From positions 36,067 to 100,066 of the forward strand of contig CAJFUB010000002.1 of assembly GCA_904420095.1 (NCBI GenBank): a DNA stretch of 64,000 nucleotides, in the 5' to 3' direction. Below, piece by piece: positions 59,699-64,000 of this stretch. Position 1 is the first letter of the stretch. Each line of letters starts with the position of its first letter. Position numbers and translations under genes: made by a program. The notes under the pieces were generated by a model, which searched no databases, had not been told where the DNA came from, and worked only from the letters and a program-made list of their open reading frames with translations. The stretch comes from an uncultured Clostridia bacterium. Its GTDB lineage: Bacteria > Bacillota > Clostridia > UBA1212 > UBA1255.

Positions 59699-60511
59699 AT
59701 GAATATACTAATCACTCTGGATAATCGTTATATCGAGCCGGCGCGCGTGATGCTTTCCTCCCTGCAGCGCAAGAACAGACAAGTCTCTCTGGATGTTTAC
59801 GTTCTGCATTCCTGCCTGACGGAGGAAAGCATTGCCGCGCTCAAAAACGTATTGAATCCCGAGTTTTGCCGTCTGTACCCAATCTGTGTAAACGACCGGC
59901 TTCTCGCATTCGCCCCCACTACGGATCGATATCCGCAGGAAATGTACTACCGGATCTTTGCGGCGCGTTATTTGCCGCAGGAAATCGATCGAATTTTGTA
60001 TCTGGATCCGGATATCGTTATAAACGGCAGACTCGAGGAGCTGTACAGCACTGATATTGACGGCTATCTGCTTGCCGCCGCTACGCATGTGCGGGAAATT
60101 ATGCGAAAAATCAACGTACTCCGCCTCGGGATGCATGAGGACGGTACGTATATTAATTCCGGCGTACTGCTGATGAATCTGAAGCAGCTGCGGGAAGAGC
60201 AGGATTACAACAAAGTATTTGAATATATCAAAAAGTATAAAAACATGCTGACGCTTCCCGATCAGGATGTCCTCAGCGGACTGTACTCAGATCGGATACT
60301 GCCGATCGACGCCTGCCGCTATAATATGACGGAGCGCTTGTTTACGCTGTACTTTTCTTCCGAGGCCTGGCGCGACATCAACTGGGTGCGGGCAAACTCC
60401 GCAATTATTCATTACTGCGGAAGAAATAAGCCCTGGAAAGAAAATTATATCGGAAAGCTGGATGTCTTCTATCGGTTTGCCGTAAAGCATATGAAGGTCT
60501 ATGAATGGTAA
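59699..60511 (+). CDS. Glycosyltransferase family 8 protein
   Basis: 270 residues, GT-A fold. MNILITLDNRYIEPARVMLSSL at the N-terminus, the metal-binding DxD in ILYLDPDIVINGRLEELY, INSGVLLMNLKQLRE for the acceptor side and IIHYCGRNKPWKENY with the late His/Lys. Retaining transferase that adds galactose or glucose, usually to lipopolysaccharide or other envelope glycans. Close linkage to a GH4 galactosidase suggests a shared hexose. No membrane segment. Overlaps the next gene by seven bases. Confidence 0.88.
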   Translation: MNILITLDNRYIEPARVMLSSLQRKNRQVSLDVYVLHSCLTEESIAALKNVLNPEFCRLYPICVNDRLLAFAPTTDRYPQEMYYRIFAARYLPQEIDRILYLDPDIVINGRLEELYSTDIDGYLLAAATHVREIMRKINVLRLGMHEDGTYINSGVLLMNLKQLREEQDYNKVFEYIKKYKNMLTLPDQDVLSGLYSDRILPIDACRYNMTERLFTLYFSSEAWRDINWVRANSAIIHYCGRNKPWKENYIGKLDVFYRFAVKHMKVYEW

Positions 60512-61764
60512 TGGGAAAGGAAAAGACGCTTTCTGTTTTTAAATATATCCTTTCCTTTTTGAAATGGACCGCTCTGGGCGCATCGGCGGGCGTGATCGTC
60601 GGCCTGGCGGGAGCCGCCTTTGCTTATTGCCTCCAGTTGGTCACGGATTTCCGCACAGCCCATCCCCTGCTGGTTCTTGGACTTCCGCTGGCGGGCCTTC
60701 TGATCGTATTTCTTTACCATTCTGCCGGAATCAGGGAAAGCCGCGGTACGAATCTCGTGCTCGCTTCTATCCGGACGGATGAGCCCATCCCGTTTGCAAT
60801 GGCTCCGCTCATTTTTGCCGGCACCGTACTGACGCATCTGTTTGGAGGCAGCGCCGGACGGGAGGGCGCCGCGCTGCAGCTTGGAGGCAGCATCGCGCAG
60901 AATTTAGCGAGGAAGCTTCGCTTAAGCAGCGGCAGTCAGAAGCTTTTGACCATGTGCGGCATGAGCGCCTGCTTTTCCGCCCTTTTCGGTACCCCCATGT
61001 CCGCCGCATTTTTCGCAATGGAAGTGATCAGCGTAGGAATCATGCATTATTCGGCGCTCGTCCCGTGTGCGGTCGCCTCGGTAACCGCCGCCTATCTTTC
61101 AAGGCTTCTGGGAATCGCTCCCGCGCGGTTTTCCGTCAGCGGGATCCCCTCCGAATTTTCCGTTCCGACCATGCTCCGCGTGTTTGCGCTTGCCGCGCTG
61201 TGCGCCGGCGTGAGCATTCTGTTCTGCGTCATTTTAAAATATACGTCGGCGTTTTATGCGAGCTGTTTTAAAAACTCGTATCTTCGCGTCGCATGCGGAG
61301 GAATCCTCGTTGCGGTCTTTGCGATGATCCTGCGCTCGCAGGATTATCTTGGCGCCGGCACTCAGATCATCGCCCGTGCCTTTGCCGGAGAAGCCGTCCC
61401 GCTTGCCTTTCTTCTGAAAATCATATTTACGGCGATCACGCTGGAAGCGGGTTTCAAAGGAGGAGAAATCGTGCCGACCTTTTTTATCGGCGCAACGTTT
61501 GGCTGCACGGCGGGAGCACTGCTCGGCCTCAATCCGTCGTTCGCTGCCGCAGTCGGTATGCTCTGTCTTTTCTGCGGCGTTACGAATTGCCCTATTACGA
61601 CGCTTTTTCTCAGCCTAGAGCTGTTCGGTGCACGGGGACTGCTCTGGTACTTTTTGGCAACCGCCGTCAGTTATATGCTGTCCGGATATTTCAGCCTCTA
61701 CAGCAAGCAGAAAATCATGTACTCCAAGGTCGCCCCGGAATTTATCGATATCACGGCACATTGA
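60505..61764 (+). CDS. CLC-family anion antiporter, fluoride (CLC-F)-like
   Basis: 419 residues, about ten or more helices, no C-terminal CBS domains. The gating Glu is retained in GGSAGREGAALQLGG. The chloride-selectivity GSGIP is replaced by SRGTNLVLASI, and the later GxFxP site by GFKGGEIVPTFFIGA, both traits of fluoride-exporting CLC-F proteins. GTPMSAAFFAMEV and CPITTLFLSLELF complete the family. Fluoride specificity is inferred by motif memory, and no fluoride riboswitch is seen because the gene lies inside a transcription unit after the GT8 gene. Confidence 0.72.
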   Translation: MVMGKEKTLSVFKYILSFLKWTALGASAGVIVGLAGAAFAYCLQLVTDFRTAHPLLVLGLPLAGLLIVFLYHSAGIRESRGTNLVLASIRTDEPIPFAMAPLIFAGTVLTHLFGGSAGREGAALQLGGSIAQNLARKLRLSSGSQKLLTMCGMSACFSALFGTPMSAAFFAMEVISVGIMHYSALVPCAVASVTAAYLSRLLGIAPARFSVSGIPSEFSVPTMLRVFALAALCAGVSILFCVILKYTSAFYASCFKNSYLRVACGGILVAVFAMILRSQDYLGAGTQIIARAFAGEAVPLAFLLKIIFTAITLEAGFKGGEIVPTFFIGATFGCTAGALLGLNPSFAAAVGMLCLFCGVTNCPITTLFLSLELFGARGLLWYFLATAVSYMLSGYFSLYSKQKIMYSKVAPEFIDITAH

Positions 61765-61790
61765 CAGAAAGCTGCGCGATTTTCCGCGAT

Positions 61791-61819
61791 TTGACATTTT
61801 ATAGGTTTTCTTTTAATAT
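61791..61819 (+). promoter_or_regulatory. Promoter of the 61854-63602 membrane protein gene
   Basis: TTGACA (61791-61796), 17-base spacer, TAATAT (61814-61819), 35 bases before the ATG. Confidence 0.7.
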
Positions 61820-61853
61820 TGTACAGATATTTTACTCATAAGGAAGAACCCGA

Positions 61854-63602
61854 ATGGATTTAAGGAGATCAAAACAACCGAAACAGTTGACCGTATTTCT
61901 CTGGCTCTGCGTATGGGCCTTCGCGTGTCTCCCGCTCTTTACGGACAAGCTTTTTGACGCCCACGATATCAGCTATCATCTGAACCGGATCGAGGGAATC
62001 GCCGCAGCGCTGCGGGATGGTCAGTTTCCCGTTCGGATTCATCCGAATATTTTAAACGATTACGGCTATGCAAATTCGATTTTTTATCCCGAGCTGTTTC
62101 TGTACCTTCCGGGAGCGCTCCGGGCGCTTGGTGTCAATTTAAATATTTGTTATAAAATATTGATTGCAGCGCTGAATGCCGGAACCGTTGGGATCGCCTA
62201 TTACTCCTTCCGGCGGCTTTTTAAAAGCCAGTATGCCGCGTATCTGGGCACCGTTCTGTACGGGCTCTCTTTATATCGCCTGTTGTGTATTTATGTAAGA
62301 GGCGCGATCGGAGAAGTGCTGGCCATGATGTTTCTGCCACTGGCCGCGCTTGGCTTGTATGAAATATTCTTTGGGAATCCGCACAAGTGGTATTATCTTG
62401 CAATCGCTTTTATCGGGATCCTGCAGTCTCACATCATTACGGCGCAGCTGACGTTGTACGTCTGCCTGTTTGCGGCGCTGATCGCGTTTTCCAAGCTGAT
62501 CGAGCATAAATGCCGGAGGCTCCTGGCTGCGGTAAAAGCCGCGGTGCTGACGATCCTGGTAAATCTGTGGTTCCTTGTGCCCTTTTTCGACTTTGTCCGC
62601 ATGGGCGTAAAAATCACAAGCACCGATTTTGTGTATTGGGGCAATACCATCAATCCGCCTTCCGAAATATTTGCGTTTCTTTATCCTGTTACAAAGGGAA
62701 TGACAACGCGCGAGGATATGCCGCATTCCGTCGGCATCAATCTGTTCTTTTTATTGATGATATTTATCGCTTTCTGTATTAAGAAAAGGAAGCAGACGCT
62801 CCTTGGTTACGAGCGGAGGCTGTATTTTCTGGGCAGAATCGGCCTGCTCTTCGGCGGAATTGCGCTGTATATGTCTACCTGCCTGTTTCCGTGGATTCTC
62901 TTTAAATATGTTCCCCTGCTGAACCGCATTGCATCCTCCATGCAGTTCCCGTGGCGGCTTCTGTCTGTAGGCTCTGCGGCGATTTGCATTACGGCTGTTG
63001 CCGTCTGTCTCATTCTGCGCAGAGATTCAAAAATTCCCGCTAAAATACTTTTTATCGTGGTAACAGCGTTTACCGTTATAACCGCGTCCGTATTGATCGA
63101 CAATCATATATATAACGCCGCCGTATTCGGAGACCTGTCCCTGAAAGCGCCGTTAGACGATCCAAACTGGGTTTATGACGGGCAGTATTCCCTGAAGGGC
63201 ACGGATATTGATCGGCTTGCAGAGCGCGGTGAAATCGCGGTATCTGCCAATGAAACGATTCAGTTTTCGGAAATCACACGAAGCGGCGGCACTCTCACGC
63301 TGAGCTTCACCGCTGGCTCTCCTGCTTCCGGGGATTATGTAGAGCTTCCGATTTCCTGGTATCCTCACTATGAAACAACGATCGACGGACAAACGGCGGA
63401 AAATGAACCGGGAGACAACAATGTGATCCGGGTATACACGGAGGGGCGCAGCGCAGGTACGATCCGCGTAAAATGGAAGGCGCCGGTCCTTTACCGCGTC
63501 ATGGAATGGATTTCGCTTCTGGCCGCTGTCTGTTATCCTCTGGATCGAAAATACCATTTTACGCGCAGGCTTCTGCGTAAGCGCGGCCAGGCGGTTGCCT
63601 GA
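61854..63602 (+). CDS. Polytopic membrane protein (YfhO/GT-C-like)
   Basis: 582 residues with about ten or eleven helices in the first 430 residues and an extracellular beta domain at the end (about 445-555) before a final helix. The sequence FDAHDISYHLNRIEGIAAALRDGQFP carries the Asp/His motif in the first outside loop typical of GT-C glycosyltransferases and '6-pyruvoyl-tetrahydropterin synthase related' membrane proteins. NILNDYGYANSIFYPELFLYLPG agrees. Likely adds or moves lipid-linked sugars; substrate unknown. Own promoter. Confidence 0.7.
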   Translation: MDLRRSKQPKQLTVFLWLCVWAFACLPLFTDKLFDAHDISYHLNRIEGIAAALRDGQFPVRIHPNILNDYGYANSIFYPELFLYLPGALRALGVNLNICYKILIAALNAGTVGIAYYSFRRLFKSQYAAYLGTVLYGLSLYRLLCIYVRGAIGEVLAMMFLPLAALGLYEIFFGNPHKWYYLAIAFIGILQSHIITAQLTLYVCLFAALIAFSKLIEHKCRRLLAAVKAAVLTILVNLWFLVPFFDFVRMGVKITSTDFVYWGNTINPPSEIFAFLYPVTKGMTTREDMPHSVGINLFFLLMIFIAFCIKKRKQTLLGYERRLYFLGRIGLLFGGIALYMSTCLFPWILFKYVPLLNRIASSMQFPWRLLSVGSAAICITAVAVCLILRRDSKIPAKILFIVVTAFTVITASVLIDNHIYNAAVFGDLSLKAPLDDPNWVYDGQYSLKGTDIDRLAERGEIAVSANETIQFSEITRSGGTLTLSFTAGSPASGDYVELPISWYPHYETTIDGQTAENEPGDNNVIRVYTEGRSAGTIRVKWKAPVLYRVMEWISLLAAVCYPLDRKYHFTRRLLRKRGQAVA

Positions 63603-63616
63603 GGACGGCGGCGAAA

Positions 63617-64000
63617 TTACCGTTTTTTCTTCCGCTTTACAGCAAAGATAATGACAACAATCACAATAACCAGCACCGCTGCGCCGATGCAGAGAGAGAG
63701 GATGAGATTACCGTTCGTGCCATTTTCTTGATCCGCCGGTTCCGCAGACGGTTCCGTTATCGGCGCCTTCGTGGGAGTCGCCGCAGATTCATTGTCCTCC
63801 GTTTCTCCAGGCACCTCAAACGTCACCGGCTCCACCACCACCGTTTTGGCATCCGTATCAACAACTACCGCGAGATAGCGCCCGCCCTTCAGCGGCGATC
63901 TGGAGCCTGCCGATAGCTCCTCCTGGCGCAGGCATCCCACGGATCCGCTTCCCGGATACGTCTCCGTGTTCTCGTATTGATGCGGCACACGCCACTTCAG
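63617..64000 (-). CDS. C-terminal part of an anchored surface protein (runs off window)
   Basis: The frame is open from the window edge to the stop at 63617 (about 127 codons seen). The visible part begins LKWRVPHQYENTETYPGSGS and continues to PLKGGRYLAVVVDTDAKTVVVEPVTFEV, which parallels the end of the module in the proteins at 25637 and 30528 (LLWWYINNDTK, LKPGNYSAAVLDENY). A Pro/Thr/Glu linker, a membrane helix (LILSLCIGAAVLVIVIVVIIFAV) and KRKKKR follow. The GTG at 63988 is probably internal, not the start. Surface protein of unknown ligand. Confidence 0.72.
   Translation of the reverse strand: MKWRVPHQYENTETYPGSGSVGCLRQEELSAGSRSPLKGGRYLAVVVDTDAKTVVVEPVTFEVPGETEDNESAATPTKAPITEPSAEPADQENGTNGNLILSLCIGAAVLVIVIVVIIFAVKRKKKR

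Noticed and set aside
1..64000. tRNA, rRNA, CRISPR arrays, insertion sequences, prophage or integrase genes
   Set aside because: Looked for in all intergenic intervals and reading frames; none recognised.

Overview
The window reads as chromosomal DNA of an anaerobic Gram-positive bacterium, most likely a gut-type member of the Bacillota (class Clostridia). The reasons are sigma-A-type promoters (TTGACA-N16-18-TATAAT), strong AGGAGG-type ribosome binding sites, Rho-independent terminators, an infC-rpmI-rplT operon with a Bacillota-style attenuated leader, a mazG-rqcP pair, pyrophosphate-dependent phosphofructokinase, wall/membrane-anchored surface proteins, and dense Fe-S flavoenzyme genes with no respiratory-chain genes. 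The genus cannot be named from the sequence. No tRNA, rRNA, CRISPR array, insertion sequence or prophage was recognised.

Region 1 (1-2.8 kb, + strand): a small redox cassette of aldo/keto reductase, carboxymuconolactone-decarboxylase-like protein and a haem-type four-to-five-helix membrane protein, then a DUF1858-like small gene. Region 2 (2.85-16.9 kb, - strand): a secreted surface protein and then the most striking element, a tightly packed operon transcribed from one good promoter at 16.85 kb: malate dehydrogenase (LDH fold with the malate-type Arg), class II fumarase, HdrB, HdrC, HdrA, FlxD/MvhD, two Fe-S FlxC/FlxB-like proteins, FlxA, a soluble fumarate-reductase-type Fe-S subunit and flavoprotein, an AspT/SucE-type dicarboxylate transporter interrupted by an in-frame TGA, and a cupin. 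Together they encode oxaloacetate to malate to fumarate to succinate (and succinate export), with the fumarate reductase lacking a membrane anchor and apparently wired to an NADH-linked, flavin-bifurcating Hdr-Flx module. I infer a predicted electron-bifurcating NADH:fumarate reductase.

Region 3 (17-30.4 kb): housekeeping and envelope genes: a double-length foldase lipoprotein, rqcP, mazG, tadA, a membrane-anchored protein of unknown role, a phosphodiester glycosidase-like protein, a UvrD/PcrA-type helicase, a surface protein, a D,D-carboxypeptidase homologue that has lost all three catalytic motifs, PPi-phosphofructokinase and class II fructose-bisphosphate aldolase. Region 4 (30.5-38.4 kb): a large secreted metallophosphoesterase with repeated N-terminal modules, then an XRE-cupin regulator with a potABCD polyamine uptake operon. 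Region 5 (38.4-47.3 kb): an accessory-looking cluster around an AraC regulator, with two paralogous surface proteins, a DUF4838 lipoprotein, a neutral-ceramidase-like protein, a SIS-domain protein and a BadF-type sugar kinase, plausibly for scavenging glycoconjugates.

Region 6 (47.4-53.2 kb): ECF S-component plus lipoate ligase, SEC-C protein, rRNA/tRNA 2'-O-methyltransferase, infC-rpmI-rplT and enolase. Region 7 (53.2-64 kb): ADP-ribosylglycohydrolase, AI-2E family transporter, PRC-barrel protein, DUF1015 protein, GH4 alpha-galactosidase-type enzyme, GT8 glycosyltransferase, a CLC-F-like (fluoride-type) antiporter, a polytopic membrane protein and the C-terminal part of another surface protein that runs off the window.

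A theme across the window is a family of secreted proteins with C-terminal anchors: two have almost identical anchor segments, three share a 'WVGIY...LLWWYIN' type module, and two more share a concanavalin-like module.
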